DNA of 64,000 bases from an uncultured Granulosicoccaceae bacterium (GCA_937965695.1 CALCKW010000024.1:62001-126000), one strand, 5' to 3'; shown: positions 17,221 through 27,570, counted from the stretch's first letter. A program made the numbers and translations. Notes: generated from the sequence alone by a model not told the origin.

Positions 17221-17593
17221 GCGCATTGTTCTGTTTTTTTCTATTGCGCGCCGTGAATCGAACCAACAATTGCATAAGCCAAGCCGTAGCAATCAGAGAG
17301 AGCAAAGTACTGACCACAAGTGCCACAGCAATCGGCAACCACTCATCTCCAAGTCGATCAAAGTGAACCATAAGGCCAACTCCTGCGGGCACAAAAAGCA
17401 GAGAAAAATGCGCCAACAAACCTGTACCGGCCTGCTCAATAAATTTGGGGATAGCCCGCATCAACAGAAGTGATATCGTAAGAAGTAACATGCCGAGCAC
17501 CGGGCCGGGTACCGGTAATACCAGAAGTACAGTGAGCATTTCACCTGTAAGTTGGAAAACGAGAAGTACTGCTAGCCCTTGAATAAAAGCCAT
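17213..17593 (-). CDS. lrgA: LrgA/CidA-family holin-like protein
   Basis: A 126-residue protein with four predicted membrane helices and the family pattern FQLTGE near residue 14, PGPVLGMLLL near 30 and LFVPAGVGLM near 66. It is the small partner of LrgB, and the two genes overlap. Length is normal. Upstream, 82 bases separate it from the DUF937 gene. Confidence 0.93.
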   Translation of the reverse strand: MAFIQGLAVLLVFQLTGEMLTVLLVLPVPGPVLGMLLLTISLLLMRAIPKFIEQAGTGLLAHFSLLFVPAGVGLMVHFDRLGDEWLPIAVALVVSTLLSLIATAWLMQLLVRFTARNRKKQNNAHD

Positions 17594-17675
17594 GATTTAT
17601 CAAATTAACCCGTGCCGCACTTTCAATCGAATGACTTGCGCCGAGTGTGCAAGTCCACCGGTGGAGGCCGTTTGT

Positions 17676-18233
17676 CTAGAACAATGCCTTGCCAGCAAGT
17701 TTTAGCACATCGTCGAGTATAGAGCCATCGCGATCTGAATCGAGTAATGTCTCTAAAATTCCGCCACCACTACTACCAGCTCCACCTAGCGCTCTACGTG
17801 ACGGCGCAGCGCCACCACCCAACAGCTGCTTTCCAATAGCACTCATGGCCATTGTAGCGACGACTGGCAATAGTTTTTTAAGGATTGTGCTAGAAATACC
17901 CGAGCTAGTAGATACTTGACGAGCCACGCCGCGCGAAACGTCTTTATTGCCAAAGACATGGCCGAGTATGTCATTGCCGTCTTCAATATTACCTTGCTTC
18001 CCAAGGGACGAAACATCGTCGAGGTAGCGGCTGTGGTTGCCTTTGCGCAAAGCTTCAAAGAGTTCATCTGCCCCTTTTGTTTGCGACGCATTTTGTTGAA
18101 TACCTCGTGCGACAACCGGCATCAACCCGTCCAATGCTTTGCGCGCATCAGCTGGATCTAGTTCAAACTGTTTTGCTACTTGCGCAACAGCGGCATCACT
18201 TTCACTACCCAACAATTGATCTAATAGTCCCAT
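17676..18233 (-). CDS. DUF937 (YidB-like) protein
   Basis: A 185-residue DUF937 protein. It is mostly helical, with MGLLDQLLG at the start, a central GHVFGNKD block, LPVVATMAMSAIGKQLLGGG near residue 125, and a glycine/serine-rich linker before an acidic-hydrophobic C-terminal helix (SDRDGSILDDVLKLAGKALF). The cellular role of the family is not known to me. It follows the CBS-pair gene on the same strand with a gap of 56 bases. Confidence 0.8.
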   Translation of the reverse strand: MGLLDQLLGSESDAAVAQVAKQFELDPADARKALDGLMPVVARGIQQNASQTKGADELFEALRKGNHSRYLDDVSSLGKQGNIEDGNDILGHVFGNKDVSRGVARQVSTSSGISSTILKKLLPVVATMAMSAIGKQLLGGGAAPSRRALGGAGSSGGGILETLLDSDRDGSILDDVLKLAGKALF

Positions 18234-18289
18234 GACTCATGTTTTCCTATTCTACGGCTATGCGCCAGTTTAACAGCGGAAGCTGTTAT

Positions 18290-18694
18290 TTATGCAAATC
18301 CACCGCGTAGACCGCAGATAGCTTTAAGAACTTCGAGTCGACTAATCTGGCCCACTAGGCGATTGTCGTCCAACACGGGAAAGCGACGAAAGCGACGCTT
18401 TAGAAATCGCTCTGCAACATCTGTAACAGTTGCTTGAGCATCGACGGTTTCAACTTCTGTCGTCATAAATTCTGATACTACACCGCGCCACTGTGGGTCA
18501 TACCCTGCTTTCAAGACGGCCGCAATGCAATCGGTATCCGACAACATACCCAACAAATTTCCACGGTCATCTACTACCGGTGCGCCTGTGATCTTCTTGC
18601 GTACAAAATCTTCCATCACTTCGATGATATCCATATCTGCGCGCACGGTGTGCACACGGTGTTCCATGTATTGTTCCACTAATTGGTTTTTCAT
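18290..18694 (-). CDS. CBS-domain pair protein
   Basis: A 134-residue protein made of two CBS domains (about 8-62 and 72-130), each with the GAPVVDDRGNLLG or RFPVLDDNRLVGQ pattern. Such stand-alone CBS pairs bind adenosyl nucleotides and act as energy or redox sensors. The start has a strong GAGGAG site nine bases upstream. It lies beyond the terminator that follows nqrM, so it is probably transcribed separately from the nqr operon. Confidence 0.9.
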   Translation of the reverse strand: MKNQLVEQYMEHRVHTVRADMDIIEVMEDFVRKKITGAPVVDDRGNLLGMLSDTDCIAAVLKAGYDPQWRGVVSEFMTTEVETVDAQATVTDVAERFLKRRFRRFPVLDDNRLVGQISRLEVLKAICGLRGGFA

Positions 18695-18727
18695 GGATAA
18701 ACTCTCCTCAACTATCCCTAGCTATTT

Positions 18728-18754
18728 AAAAAGGCGCCGCCATCTTCGGGCGCC
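18728..18754 (-). terminator. Intrinsic terminator of the nqr-apbE-nqrM operon
   Basis: On the minus strand a GGCGCC stem pairs with GGCGCC ten bases later and is followed directly by five T residues. It lies 15 bases beyond the nqrM stop, before the CBS gene. Confidence 0.75.
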
Positions 18755-18768
18755 CAAGCAATAGAGGT

Positions 18769-19014
18769 CTATCGCTTTTTGTGCAGATCAAAGTGTATTG
18801 GTTTTACCGTTTCGGTTTCAGCCTTTGCGGCCATACGGGCCAATTTTTTTTCACACGGCTTTTCGCAACTACAGGGGATAGGTTCTATTCCTGGAATATT
18901 ACCAATTCCACCGCAGCTGCCCTTAATTGTGCGGCCACTAAAAATGGCCCCAACAGCCATACCCGCTACTGCCAATGCAGTGACCGAAAATGCCAAAATT
19001 AAAGTTGATAACAT
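18769..19014 (-). CDS. nqrM: Na+-NQR maturation protein NqrM
   Basis: An 81-residue protein of the NqrM (formerly DUF539) family: one N-terminal membrane helix, then IKGSCGGIG and the cysteine cluster CSCEKPCEKK. The conserved cysteines are thought to deliver iron to the [Fe] site between NqrD and NqrE. The start at 19014 is fixed by a perfect GAGGAG site seven bases upstream; the longer reading frame from 19029 would lack one. It is the last gene of the nqr operon and begins just past the apbE stop. Confidence 0.93.
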   Translation of the reverse strand: MLSTLILAFSVTALAVAGMAVGAIFSGRTIKGSCGGIGNIPGIEPIPCSCEKPCEKKLARMAAKAETETVKPIHFDLHKKR

Positions 19015-19018
19015 CACT

Positions 19019-20068
19019 TTACTCCTCAATTAGACGAGCGAAATCTCGTGTAGCGTGATGATTAAAGCCATCACCTTCTCTAAACAAAAAATACGCAGCT
19101 AGGCCCAGCTCATCCGCTAGTGCTGGCCCGTCAATTTCTCCTAAAACCATCAGCGCTGTAGCCCACCCATCAGCTAGAGCGGTGGAGTCATGGTACACAG
19201 ATACAGAGGCCAACTTATGCCTAACAGGCTTTCCGGTACGCGCATCGATGGTGTGCGAATAGCGTTCGCCATCTCGCTCGTAGTAGTTGCGATAGTCACC
19301 TGAAGTTGCAAGAGACCCGCTGCCTAGTGTTACTGCTTGCTGCACCGTGCGTTCTCCATCGCTGGGACGCTCTATACCAATGCGCCAGCTATCACCTCTC
19401 GGACTCACACCTTTGGAGCGCAATTCACCGCCTATTTCTACTAAATAGTCACCGACACCCTGCTTTTCAAGTATCTGAGCGATTTGGTCAACACCATATC
19501 CTTTGGCAATGGCAGATAAATCGACGTAAACGCCCGCTTGTGACTTTTTGAGAGCAGACGGGCTATCGCGCAGCTCAATCTGATTGTTGCCAACTAACCT
19601 TTGCGCCGCCTCAATATCAGTATCTGTCGGAATTGTCTCTGGCTCGGCCTCAGGACCGAAACCCCAGAGATTGACTAGTGGTCCAACCGTAACATCAAAA
19701 CCACCATTTGTAGCCTCGGTAATTTTTTTTGCTTCCGCGACCAATGATACGAGCTCAACCGATAAGTCTTGCCAATCTTCATTGGCGCTCTGATTAAAGC
19801 GCGAAAGTTCGGATTGCGGATCATAAGTCGACATGACTGAATTGACGCGGTCTAGTTCAGTTTGGATCCGTCTCGTCAACTCTTCACTGCTAGCTCCTAC
19901 CGGTCGGCTTATAACCGCAGACCAGGTGGTGCCCATCGTTTGGCCACTGAGCTCTATGGGAGGTGCCGTGCGGCCGCCACAAGCTGTAACAAATACAGAA
20001 GCTATAAAAAAAAGTGCCAGCACATTGGCTGGCACTGTCGCTGAGCGGCCTTTAGCCACCGAAGTCAT
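19019..20068 (-). CDS. apbE: FAD:protein FMN transferase (lipoprotein)
   Basis: A 349-residue ApbE. The N-terminus carries a lipoprotein signal ending VTAC, with Cys30 as the lipidated residue. Family motifs include MGTTW, a [15 protein letters not shown] segment, [21 protein letters not shown] and [11 protein letters not shown]. It attaches FMN to threonines of NqrB and NqrC, which explains its position between nqrF and nqrM. The start at 20068 overlaps the nqrF end by 17 bases; a longer frame from 20119 would place an unlikely polar stretch before the signal peptide. Confidence 0.95.
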   Translation of the reverse strand: MTSVAKGRSATVPANVLALFFIASVFVTACGGRTAPPIELSGQTMGTTWSAVISRPVGASSEELTRRIQTELDRVNSVMSTYDPQSELSRFNQSANEDWQDLSVELVSLVAEAKKITEATNGGFDVTVGPLVNLWGFGPEAEPETIPTDTDIEAAQRLVGNNQIELRDSPSALKKSQAGVYVDLSAIAKGYGVDQIAQILEKQGVGDYLVEIGGELRSKGVSPRGDSWRIGIERPSDGERTVQQAVTLGSGSLATSGDYRNYYERDGERYSHTIDARTGKPVRHKLASVSVYHDSTALADGWATALMVLGEIDGPALADELGLAAYFLFREGDGFNHHATRDFARLIEE

Positions 20069-21272
20069 CCAACATGATATTGCTCTCTTCGACACCGAGG
20101 TCGAGCAACATATTGACAACCGCCTGATTCATCATGGGTGGGCCACACATGTAGAATTCACAATCCTCAGGAGCAGGATGCTCTTTAAGATAGTTTTCAA
20201 ACAACACGTTGTGAATAAATCCCGTGTAACCGTCCCAGTTATCTTCGGGCTGCGGATCGGACATCGCCATGTGCCATTCAAAGTTGTCATTCTTTTCGGC
20301 GAGATCATCAAAGTCTTCTACATAAAAAGCTTCTCGGGACGAACGAGCGCCGTACCAGAAACTCATTTTACGATCAGAGTTGATACGCTTGAGTTGGTCA
20401 AAAATGTGCGAACGCATTGGAGCCATACCTGCACCTCCACCGACAAAGACCATTTCATTTTCAGTCTCTTTGGCGAAGAATTCACCGAAAGGTCCTGAAA
20501 TTGTCACTTTGTCACCGGCTTTAAGGCTCCAAATGTACGAAGACATCAGTCCAGGTGGTACATCTGGATTATTGGGCGGCGGTGAAGCAACACGAACGTT
20601 GAGCATAATGATGCCCTCTTCGCCCGGGTAGTTCGCCATCGAATAAGCGCGCGTCACTTCTTCCTCTGAGTTTGAGGTATAACGCCAGATATTAAATTTA
20701 TCCCAATCTTCGTGATATTCCTCAGGAACTTCAAAGTCTTTATAGTTCACAACATGCGGTGGCGCTTCTATCTGAATATAACCTCCGGCACGAAATGGCA
20801 CAGACTCACCATCTGGAATGGCCAGCACGAGCTCCTTGATAAAGGTCGCTTTGTTGTCATTGGAAACAACCGTGCATTCCCATTTTTTGACGCCAAAAAC
20901 TTCTTCTGGAATCTCGATTTTCATGTCTTGCTTAACGGTGACCTGACACGATAGCCGTTCACCGGTTGCAGCCGCACGCTTGTTGATATGGCCTTCTTCA
21001 GTGGGCAGCAACGTGCCGCCACCCTCAAAGATTTTTACCTTACACTGCGCGCAACTACCGCCACCACCACAAGCTGATGGAACAAACAAATTTGCGTTAG
21101 CCAGTGCACCCAGAAGCTTCCCACCAACAGGCACTTCTAGCGTGCGCTCTCCATTGATCAAAACGCTGACATTTCCTTCAGCAACCAATTTAGATTTTGC
21201 AAACAAAATCACATTGACAAGAATCAGGACGATCCCTGTAAACAAAATCACACCGAAAATTACTTCAAGCAT
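20052..21272 (-). CDS. nqrF: Na+-translocating NADH:quinone reductase subunit F
   Basis: A 406-residue NqrF: an N-terminal membrane helix (about 3-26), a [2Fe-2S] ferredoxin domain with Cys68, Cys74, Cys77 and Cys109, then FAD (RAYSMANYP) and NADH-binding ([12 protein letters not shown] and CGPPMM) domains. It takes electrons from NADH and passes them through FAD and the iron-sulfur centre to the rest of the pump. The length is normal. It lies 15 bases after nqrE. Confidence 0.98.
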   Translation of the reverse strand: MLEVIFGVILFTGIVLILVNVILFAKSKLVAEGNVSVLINGERTLEVPVGGKLLGALANANLFVPSACGGGGSCAQCKVKIFEGGGTLLPTEEGHINKRAAATGERLSCQVTVKQDMKIEIPEEVFGVKKWECTVVSNDNKATFIKELVLAIPDGESVPFRAGGYIQIEAPPHVVNYKDFEVPEEYHEDWDKFNIWRYTSNSEEEVTRAYSMANYPGEEGIIMLNVRVASPPPNNPDVPPGLMSSYIWSLKAGDKVTISGPFGEFFAKETENEMVFVGGGAGMAPMRSHIFDQLKRINSDRKMSFWYGARSSREAFYVEDFDDLAEKNDNFEWHMAMSDPQPEDNWDGYTGFIHNVLFENYLKEHPAPEDCEFYMCGPPMMNQAVVNMLLDLGVEESNIMLDDFGG

Positions 21273-21287
21273 AAGTGTCTCCGAACC

Positions 21288-21893
21288 TTAAAGTTGAACA
21301 CCGCTGAAGGCCATAAAGCCCAGCGAGCACAATCCAACAGTGATAAAGGTAATGCCCAGACCTTGCAGGCCATCGGGAACATCGCTGTATTTTAGCTTTT
21401 CACGAATACCTGCCAATGCAACAATGGCGAGTGCCCAACCAAAGCCAGAACCCAAGCCATAAGTGACACTTTCAGCAAAATTGTAATCGCGCTCGACCAT
21501 GAACAGCGAGCCACCTAAAATGGCGCAGTTAACGGTGATCAAAGGCAGAAACACACCCAGAGCTGCATAGAGAGCAGGCATAAACTTGTCTAGAAACATC
21601 TCTAGAACCTGTACCGCCGCGGCAATAACACCGATGTAGCAAATCAAGCCAAGAAAAGTGAGATCGCCGTCAAATCCGATCCAGCTAAGCGCACCCTCTT
21701 TTAACAGACCATTAAGAATAATGTTGTTGAGAGGCACAGTGATGCCTTGAACAACCATTACTGCAATCCCTAAGCCGATAGCCGCGGAGATTTTTTTGGA
21801 CAGAGCAATGAATGTACACATACCCAAGAAAAACGACAGCGCAAGGTTTTCTATGAAGACCGCTTTGACGAAAAGACTAACTAAACTGTCCAT
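21288..21893 (-). CDS. nqrE: Na+-translocating NADH:quinone reductase subunit E
   Basis: A 201-residue, six-helix membrane subunit with the NqrE pattern [14 protein letters not shown] near the start and [14 protein letters not shown] in the middle; the cysteines in these two segments contribute to the iron site shared with NqrD. Its start overlaps the nqrD stop by one base, so the two are coupled. Confidence 0.98.
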   Translation of the reverse strand: MDSLVSLFVKAVFIENLALSFFLGMCTFIALSKKISAAIGLGIAVMVVQGITVPLNNIILNGLLKEGALSWIGFDGDLTFLGLICYIGVIAAAVQVLEMFLDKFMPALYAALGVFLPLITVNCAILGGSLFMVERDYNFAESVTYGLGSGFGWALAIVALAGIREKLKYSDVPDGLQGLGITFITVGLCSLGFMAFSGVQL

Positions 21894-22570
21894 TATTTAG
21901 CCTCCGCATGGCCGTGACCGGCATGACCGCTTTCATGGATAGTGAAGTCCGCCTTTTCAACCGATTTTGGCTGCAGTGAACGTTGAACCCAGATAAAAAT
22001 TCCAATTAGGAAGAAAGCGCTAGGCGGTAACAGCATCATGCCGTTTGGTATATACCAGCCTCCATCATTGATGAGCGGCATAATTTTAATGCCGAACAAT
22101 GAGCCTGATCCAAAAAACTCCCGAAATGCCGCCAACGTCATCAAGATGATGCTGTAGCCGAAGCCATTTCCAACACCGTCCCAAAAACTCTCTTTTGGAG
22201 GGTTAGCCATGGCAAAACCTTCGGCACGACCCATCACAATACAGTTGGTAATAATCAAGCCAACAAAAACAGAAAGCTGCTTAGATGTGTCATAAGCAAA
22301 GGCTTTAAGAACTTGGTCAGTAATGATAACCAAAGAAGCGATGATGATCATTTGAACAATGATGCGAATGGCAGTAGGTACGTGCTCACGAATCGCACTG
22401 ATCGCCGCGCTAGATAACGCCGTCACAACCGTCAGTGCGACACACATGAGTAGTGCCGTGTTCATTGAAGTAGTTACCGCGAGCGCCGAACATATACCTA
22501 ATATCTGAATTGATATAGGGTTTGAGTCGAACAGCGGATCCGTTACTAATTTTTTTAGTTTAGCGTCCAT
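21893..22570 (-). CDS. nqrD: Na+-translocating NADH:quinone reductase subunit D
   Basis: A 225-residue, six-helix membrane subunit homologous to NqrE. It contains [17 protein letters not shown] at the start and [16 protein letters not shown] in the middle, both bearing the conserved cysteines of the NqrD/E iron site. A short histidine-rich tail ([14 protein letters not shown]) follows the last helix. It starts 16 bases after the nqrC stop. Confidence 0.98.
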   Translation of the reverse strand: MDAKLKKLVTDPLFDSNPISIQILGICSALAVTTSMNTALLMCVALTVVTALSSAAISAIREHVPTAIRIIVQMIIIASLVIITDQVLKAFAYDTSKQLSVFVGLIITNCIVMGRAEGFAMANPPKESFWDGVGNGFGYSIILMTLAAFREFFGSGSLFGIKIMPLINDGGWYIPNGMMLLPPSAFFLIGIFIWVQRSLQPKSVEKADFTIHESGHAGHGHAEAK

Positions 22571-22586
22571 AGGGTTTCAATCCTCC

Positions 22587-23369
22587 TCAAGTCCGCAGAT
22601 TATTCAAGTAGGGACCAAAGCCCTGTTCACCTAGCCAAAACTGTAAGAGATTGGACACGCCGCGGCTGGTCAAAGTTGCACCAGCCAAACCATCTACCTT
22701 GTGCTCGGCATTCGGCGTAGTACTTCCAACAGAGCCTTTAATAACCTCAATAGAGAGATCTCCAGATTCATTAAAAGCCAACTTACCAGGCCATTTAGCT
22801 TTCCAGTTTGGGTTATCAACTTCACCACCAAGCCCTGGCGTTTCAGCGTGTTCGTAGAAGCCCAAGCCTGCGATTGTGTTTGCATCACCGTCAATAGCAA
22901 CAAAACCACGCAAAGTAGACCAGAGGCCGTAACCACGTACAGGCAAGATGACACGCTTTACCACATCACCTTCTTTCACCAAGTAGACCGTGGCGAATTT
23001 CTCGCGACGTTTGATCGATGCAGGGTCGTCGCTCAACGCGTCGCTCAATGTCGGATCTTTTTCCGCTTTGCGCTGGTCGTAAGTGCCGGCGTCCATGTCG
23101 TCTGCATATTCCCCTGTATCGAGATTGACAACACGAGCTTCAATGCCTTCAAACAGTTCGTCAACCGATTTGCCAGGCTGTGACAAACCACCGATCTGGA
23201 TAATATTTTTTCGCTTGTCGAGAAGCTTGTTGGCTTCTTGCGCTGGCCGAAGACCGACCGCCGCCACTGAGACGATGACAGAACAGAGAAGACACAACGC
23301 CGTTGCGACGAATATTGTCTTTGACGTGCTGTCATTAGGCAGGTCCAGATACTTTTTAATCATTGACAT
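22587..23369 (-). CDS. nqrC: Na+-translocating NADH:quinone reductase subunit C
   Basis: A 260-residue subunit with one N-terminal membrane helix (about 18-40) and a periplasmic FMN-binding domain. The flavinylation motif DGLAGATLT places covalent FMN on Thr232; the position before GAT is Ala, where Ser is more usual. ApbE, encoded in the same operon, would attach the FMN. The ATG overlaps the nqrB stop as TGATG. Confidence 0.98.
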   Translation of the reverse strand: MSMIKKYLDLPNDSTSKTIFVATALCLLCSVIVSVAAVGLRPAQEANKLLDKRKNIIQIGGLSQPGKSVDELFEGIEARVVNLDTGEYADDMDAGTYDQRKAEKDPTLSDALSDDPASIKRREKFATVYLVKEGDVVKRVILPVRGYGLWSTLRGFVAIDGDANTIAGLGFYEHAETPGLGGEVDNPNWKAKWPGKLAFNESGDLSIEVIKGSVGSTTPNAEHKVDGLAGATLTSRGVSNLLQFWLGEQGFGPYLNNLRT

Positions 23370-24592
23370 CAGGAAGTACCTCCGTCAGCAGACAAACGAG
23401 CCAGACGCCGTTTGATATTTGATTGCACAACTGCGTAGTCGATCAAGGGGGAAAAAATATTGGCAAACAATATCGCCAGCATGATTCCCTCTGGGAACGC
23501 AGGGTTTGCGACTCGAATCAGAACGGTCATCAGCCCGACTAATACGCCAAACCAAAAACGCCCAGTATCCGTGTGCGATGCCGTGACCGGGTCAGTTGCC
23601 ATAAACACCAGACCGAAGGCGAATCCGCCAGTAACCAAATGCCACCAGAAAGGCACAGCAAACATAGGGTTTGTATCTGAACCGATGAGATTGAATAGCA
23701 GCGACGTGGCGACCATACCCACCAGAACACCCAACATAATGCGCCAGGACGCAATGCGGGTGTAGAGTAGAATCGCAGCACCAATCATGATGGCGAGTGT
23801 CGATGTCTCACCCAGTGATCCTGGAATAAAACCAATAAAGTGGTCCCACCAAGTGAAACCAAGAGCAGCAACTGCGTCCAGCCCTCCGGCAGCAGCTGCA
23901 CCCAGAGCCGTAGCACCCGTGTAGCCGTCTACGGCAGTCCAAACTGCATCACCTGACATGGCTGCTGGATAGGCAAAGTACAAAAATGCCCGACCTGTCA
24001 GTGCTGGGTTGAGGAAGTTTTTGCCCGTTCCACCAAACACTTCTTTACCGATTACAACACCGAATATGGTGCCCAGAGCAACCATCCACAATGGGATGCT
24101 GGGAGGAAGGGTGAGTGAGAGAAGAATTGATGTGACGAAGAAACCTTCGTTGACCTCATGGCCCCGCACTAAAGAGAAGATAACTTCGCAGATACCACCC
24201 GCGATAAACACTGTCATGTAGACAGGGAAGAAATACCAGGCGCCATGCCAAAAATTAGCAAAAAAGTTATCTGGGTTGTAGCCAAACCAACCGCTGAAGG
24301 CCCCTCGGATACCTTCGACTTCCGTAATACCCAAGCCAGCCATGGCTGTATTTGCTTGGTAACCAGTGTTGTAACAAGCGAAGAAGATCGCTGGAAAAGT
24401 TGCCATCCACACGTAACCCATGACGCGCTTGAGATCTAGCGCGTCGCGCACGTGCGGTGCAGCGCGCGTGGTGTCGGGTGGGCTGTATAACAGCGTGTCG
24501 ACCATTTCGTAGAGTGCGTAGAACTTTTCTAGTCGTCCACCGCGCTCAAACAATGGTTCCAAGCTGTCCAGATAGTTGCGTAACCAGGACAT
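23369..24592 (-). CDS. nqrB: Na+-translocating NADH:quinone reductase subunit B
   Basis: A 407-residue, ten-helix membrane subunit central to sodium translocation. The segment [20 protein letters not shown] is typical, and DGYTGATAL gives covalent FMN on Thr228, the second ApbE target of the operon. The C-terminal end [13 protein letters not shown] is also typical. It starts three bases after the nqrA stop. Confidence 0.98.
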   Translation of the reverse strand: MSWLRNYLDSLEPLFERGGRLEKFYALYEMVDTLLYSPPDTTRAAPHVRDALDLKRVMGYVWMATFPAIFFACYNTGYQANTAMAGLGITEVEGIRGAFSGWFGYNPDNFFANFWHGAWYFFPVYMTVFIAGGICEVIFSLVRGHEVNEGFFVTSILLSLTLPPSIPLWMVALGTIFGVVIGKEVFGGTGKNFLNPALTGRAFLYFAYPAAMSGDAVWTAVDGYTGATALGAAAAGGLDAVAALGFTWWDHFIGFIPGSLGETSTLAIMIGAAILLYTRIASWRIMLGVLVGMVATSLLFNLIGSDTNPMFAVPFWWHLVTGGFAFGLVFMATDPVTASHTDTGRFWFGVLVGLMTVLIRVANPAFPEGIMLAILFANIFSPLIDYAVVQSNIKRRLARLSADGGTS

Positions 24593-24595
24593 CGC

Positions 24596-25945
24596 CTACC
24601 CCTCCCGCTCAATTTGTTCAAGACTGGCACGCAGTGCCTCGCCATATTCATATTTGCTATGACACACAAAGGTGCACAACGCTAAGTCTTCTTCATCGAA
24701 ATCCAGTGCGCCAAGCTTTTGCGCCTCGTCGGTGTCACGCACCAACAGAGCTCGCAACAACTGCGTGATCAGGACGTCGTATGGTGTTACTCGTTCGTAA
24801 TTACCAATGGGCACCATGGCACGGCGACTACCGTTTTGACTGGTACTCATGGGGAAGGTTGCCGGCAACGCACCAAAAAACACGTTGAGTGACGAGAACT
24901 GTTTCAGCAGTGGGTTAACCCAGTGCATGAATTGACGTGGTTGATCGTCGCTGAGTGCGCAAACTTGTTGGCTGTAGCGACCTAGCCAAGCACTAGAGCC
25001 CTGCGCATTAAAACCATCCAGCACGGAGCCAGAAATGACACGGACACCACCAGACTTAAGCTCGTTGCCAACAAGTGCTTCAGTACTTGCACCTAAACGA
25101 GTGCGCAACAATCGAGGTGTGTTGACCATTGGGCCTGCTAAAGCAATAACACGCTCGGTCCAAAGTTGACCAAATTCAAATAGTTTGGCAATAGCGACTA
25201 CGTCTTGATAACCCAGCACCCAAACTTGTTTTGTTTGGCTGACCGGTTCAAGCATATTGACGTGCATACCCGCTAGACCGGCTGGATGCGGCCCACTGAA
25301 GCTGTGGTATTCAACGCCATTAATCGCAGGCTGCGGGACCGAAGAAGAACCACCTACACAAACGAAGCACTTAGGAGCAAGCTTCGCAATCAGTTGCAAG
25401 CCCGCTTCAAAGGAGGCTGCGTGCTCAGCGAGTATTACAGCGGGGTCTGCAGCTAACGGTCGGGTGTCGACAGCAGTGACAAAAATAGCCGCAGCCTGGG
25501 CATCAACAGCAGGCACTTTGCTGTAGGGACGGGTACGAAGCGCCGTCCATTGACCTGACTGGATCAGTTTCTCGCGCACTTGATCGGCACTGAGACCAGC
25601 AATATCACCGGCTGCAACGGCACCGAAGTCTTCAGCGCTGTCTGAGCCATCTAGCTCAATCTCCACCGCCTGCAGCGCACGCCGCGCGCCACGATGAATA
25701 GCTGCTACCGTGCCAGCACCCGGCGATGTAAAGTTGACCCCGGGGTTGCGCTTGTCGGTAAACAACAATTGGCCAACAACAACTTTGTCGCCTTGTTGTA
25801 CCGCCATTGTCGGCTTAAGTCCGTGGTAGTCACGCCCTAATAGAGCCACAGATGGTACCGTCACAGCGGGCTCAATAGCCTGCTTTGGCGCACCTTCTAT
25901 GGGCACATCGAGCCCCTTGTTCAAAGAATAGTTATTTCCTTGCAC
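24596..25945 (-). CDS. nqrA: Na+-translocating NADH:quinone reductase subunit A
   Basis: A 449-residue cytoplasmic subunit involved in quinone binding, opening the nqrABCDEF operon. LNKGLDVPIEGAP at the N-terminus and the C-terminal PTMSTSQNGSRRAMVPIG-like segment fit the family. The start is taken as GTG at 25945 because AAGGA lies six bases upstream; a TTG at 25960 in the same frame has no such site. The 281-base gap before it must hold the operon promoter. Confidence 0.97.
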   Translation of the reverse strand: MQGNNYSLNKGLDVPIEGAPKQAIEPAVTVPSVALLGRDYHGLKPTMAVQQGDKVVVGQLLFTDKRNPGVNFTSPGAGTVAAIHRGARRALQAVEIELDGSDSAEDFGAVAAGDIAGLSADQVREKLIQSGQWTALRTRPYSKVPAVDAQAAAIFVTAVDTRPLAADPAVILAEHAASFEAGLQLIAKLAPKCFVCVGGSSSVPQPAINGVEYHSFSGPHPAGLAGMHVNMLEPVSQTKQVWVLGYQDVVAIAKLFEFGQLWTERVIALAGPMVNTPRLLRTRLGASTEALVGNELKSGGVRVISGSVLDGFNAQGSSAWLGRYSQQVCALSDDQPRQFMHWVNPLLKQFSSLNVFFGALPATFPMSTSQNGSRRAMVPIGNYERVTPYDVLITQLLRALLVRDTDEAQKLGALDFDEEDLALCTFVCHSKYEYGEALRASLEQIEREG

Positions 25946-26107
25946 GAGATTTCCTTGCAAAGCGATAGAAAAAAATTTGTAGGCAACAATAATTAAACGC
26001 CAACGTTCTATCCCCGGAGCTTAGAGCTACCCAAAGGGGATAGATGAATAGCGGAATTATACCTCAGAAATCGCGTTGTGTGGCCGCGAATGAGAGACGG
26101 TTCACAG

Positions 26108-26180
26108 TTGCACCCGTCCATCTTGCACTATTGTGCTGGGCCGGAAACATAGTGTGCAACCGGCCGCAATATTGCACCCT
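26108..26180. promoter_or_regulatory. Cluster of TTGCAC/GTGCAA repeats and hairpin upstream of nqrA
   Basis: Four copies of TTGCAC occur in 73 bases: three direct (near 26108, 26123 and 26172, two extending to TTGCACCC) and one inverted (near 26153). GGCCGG at 26139-26144 pairs with CCGGCC at 26160-26165 between them, and GCAATATTGC (26166-26175) is a perfect palindrome. The cluster lies about 160-240 bases upstream of the nqrA start and just downstream of the pilZ stop. It may be a regulator-binding array for the nqr operon; no T-run marks it as a terminator. Confidence 0.35.
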
Positions 26181-26226
26181 TGACCCACCCCATAGGAGAT
26201 AGATCAAAGGATCGATCAATCTAAAA

Positions 26227-26568
26227 CTACATGGTGTTCGTCGGCTGCGATCCACCGAGATCTTTCAACAACGCTTCAATTCTGTCGCGCGTCTTGCCCT
26301 TATCTTTCTCGTCGAACTGCACACCAATACCCGCAACTTTGTTGCCCTGAGCACCTGCAGGTGTCATCCAGACGACTTCACCCGAAACAGGCAAACGTTC
26401 GCGCTCCTCAAGCAACTTGAGCAACATAAACACACGATCACCCTGCTTATGCTGGCGATTAGTCGGAACAAACAAGCCGCCGTTGACAAGAAAAGGCATG
26501 AAAGCCGCGCTCAGGGCGCCCTTATCTTTGATGGACATTGCGAGAATGCCTTTTGCATTTGTGCTCAT
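26227..26568 (-). CDS. pilZ: PilZ-domain protein (type IV pilus PilZ type)
   Basis: A 113-residue PilZ protein with NGGLFVPT near residue 29, GEVVWMTP near 63 and GIGVQF near 81. The short single-domain form located after holB is the type IV pilus assembly PilZ, which generally lacks the c-di-GMP-binding RxxxR motif; none is seen here. It acts in the cytoplasm with PilF/FimX-type partners in pilus biogenesis. It follows holB with a gap of 54 bases. Confidence 0.92.
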   Translation of the reverse strand: MSTNAKGILAMSIKDKGALSAAFMPFLVNGGLFVPTNRQHKQGDRVFMLLKLLEERERLPVSGEVVWMTPAGAQGNKVAGIGVQFDEKDKGKTRDRIEALLKDLGGSQPTNTM

Positions 26569-26622
26569 AATAGATTGTGCTCTAGCTGGTGAACGAATAG
26601 CGACGACAAATCACGCTGCGCA

Positions 26623-27570
26623 CTACCTGCCTCGAGCCACCAACATCATCAGCCGCTCTAGTGCGGCTTGCTGGTTGAGGCCAGTAGGATCGAACCTGTG
26701 TTCGGCGATAATGCGATCACGCAGTGCAAACACAGTTTGCGCCGGTCGTCTGCCACCCAAGCAGGCAATTTCCAAGCCATTGGCTAACGCCTCACCTTGC
26801 TGCAATGATTCAGATTCTAAACTTGCCAACATAGCGGCCGCCAGCTCCCGAGCCTGAAAGCTTTCGAACAGTTTCGCTGCTGCAGCTACCCCCAATTGGC
26901 CCGACACTACTTTTGGCAGCAGATCACGCAGAAGCTGGGGCAGTTCTGTCTGTGCGCAGAGTTCCAGCGCTAGAAGCGGTGCGCCGCCAGCCTCGGCCAA
27001 TGCGACTGCCGCATTTGAGACGCCTAACTGCTCAAGCCATGGGACTGCTAGCTCCGAATCTGGAGCTGGGCAACGAACTTGCTGGCAACGACTGCGAATC
27101 GTGGCCATCAAGCGCCCAGGCCACGGAGTTAGTAGCATCAACAACACACCTTTGGGGGGCTCTTCCAGCGTTTTTAACAACGCATTTGCTGCACCCTCTG
27201 TTAAGCCTTCGACCCCTTCTAGAATTGCTACGCGAAATCCCCCGTATTGAGAAGTCAGCGAAAGTTCTTGGCCGAGTTGCCGGATAGCTTCTATTTTGAA
27301 GTTGCGTGTTTTTTCATCCGGTTGTAAAAACCTGAAGTCTGGATGCGACCCATTTTCAAACTGCACACACGCATCGCAAACACCGCACGCTTGCTCCGCG
27401 CCTTCCCGACAGAGCAAAGACTTGGAAAAAGCGGTGGACATCAAACGTTTGCCGACGCCCTGCGGTCCGACAAAAAGCATGGCATGGGGCAAGCGATCGG
27501 CCTTACGTGCCCTCAAAAGCTGTGACCACGGCTCTTGCAGCCAAGGAAGTGGCCACGCAGGCTCACTCAA
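26623..27570 (-). CDS. holB: DNA polymerase III delta' subunit
   Basis: A 315-residue AAA+ clamp-loader subunit. The degenerate P-loop GPQGVGK is at residues 35-41 and the zinc module uses Cys54, Cys62, Cys65 and Cys68. LEGVEGLTEGAANALLKTLEEPP is the expected helical signature. Its start overlaps the tmk stop by four bases, as in most gammaproteobacteria. Confidence 0.95.
   Translation of the reverse strand: MSEPAWPLPWLQEPWSQLLRARKADRLPHAMLFVGPQGVGKRLMSTAFSKSLLCREGAEQACGVCDACVQFENGSHPDFRFLQPDEKTRNFKIEAIRQLGQELSLTSQYGGFRVAILEGVEGLTEGAANALLKTLEEPPKGVLLMLLTPWPGRLMATIRSRCQQVRCPAPDSELAVPWLEQLGVSNAAVALAEAGGAPLLALELCAQTELPQLLRDLLPKVVSGQLGVAAAAKLFESFQARELAAAMLASLESESLQQGEALANGLEIACLGGRRPAQTVFALRDRIIAEHRFDPTGLNQQAALERLMMLVARGR

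Noticed and set aside
19833..20498. A 221-residue plus-strand frame across apbE and nqrF
   Set aside because: It is antisense to two well-identified genes and has no family features.
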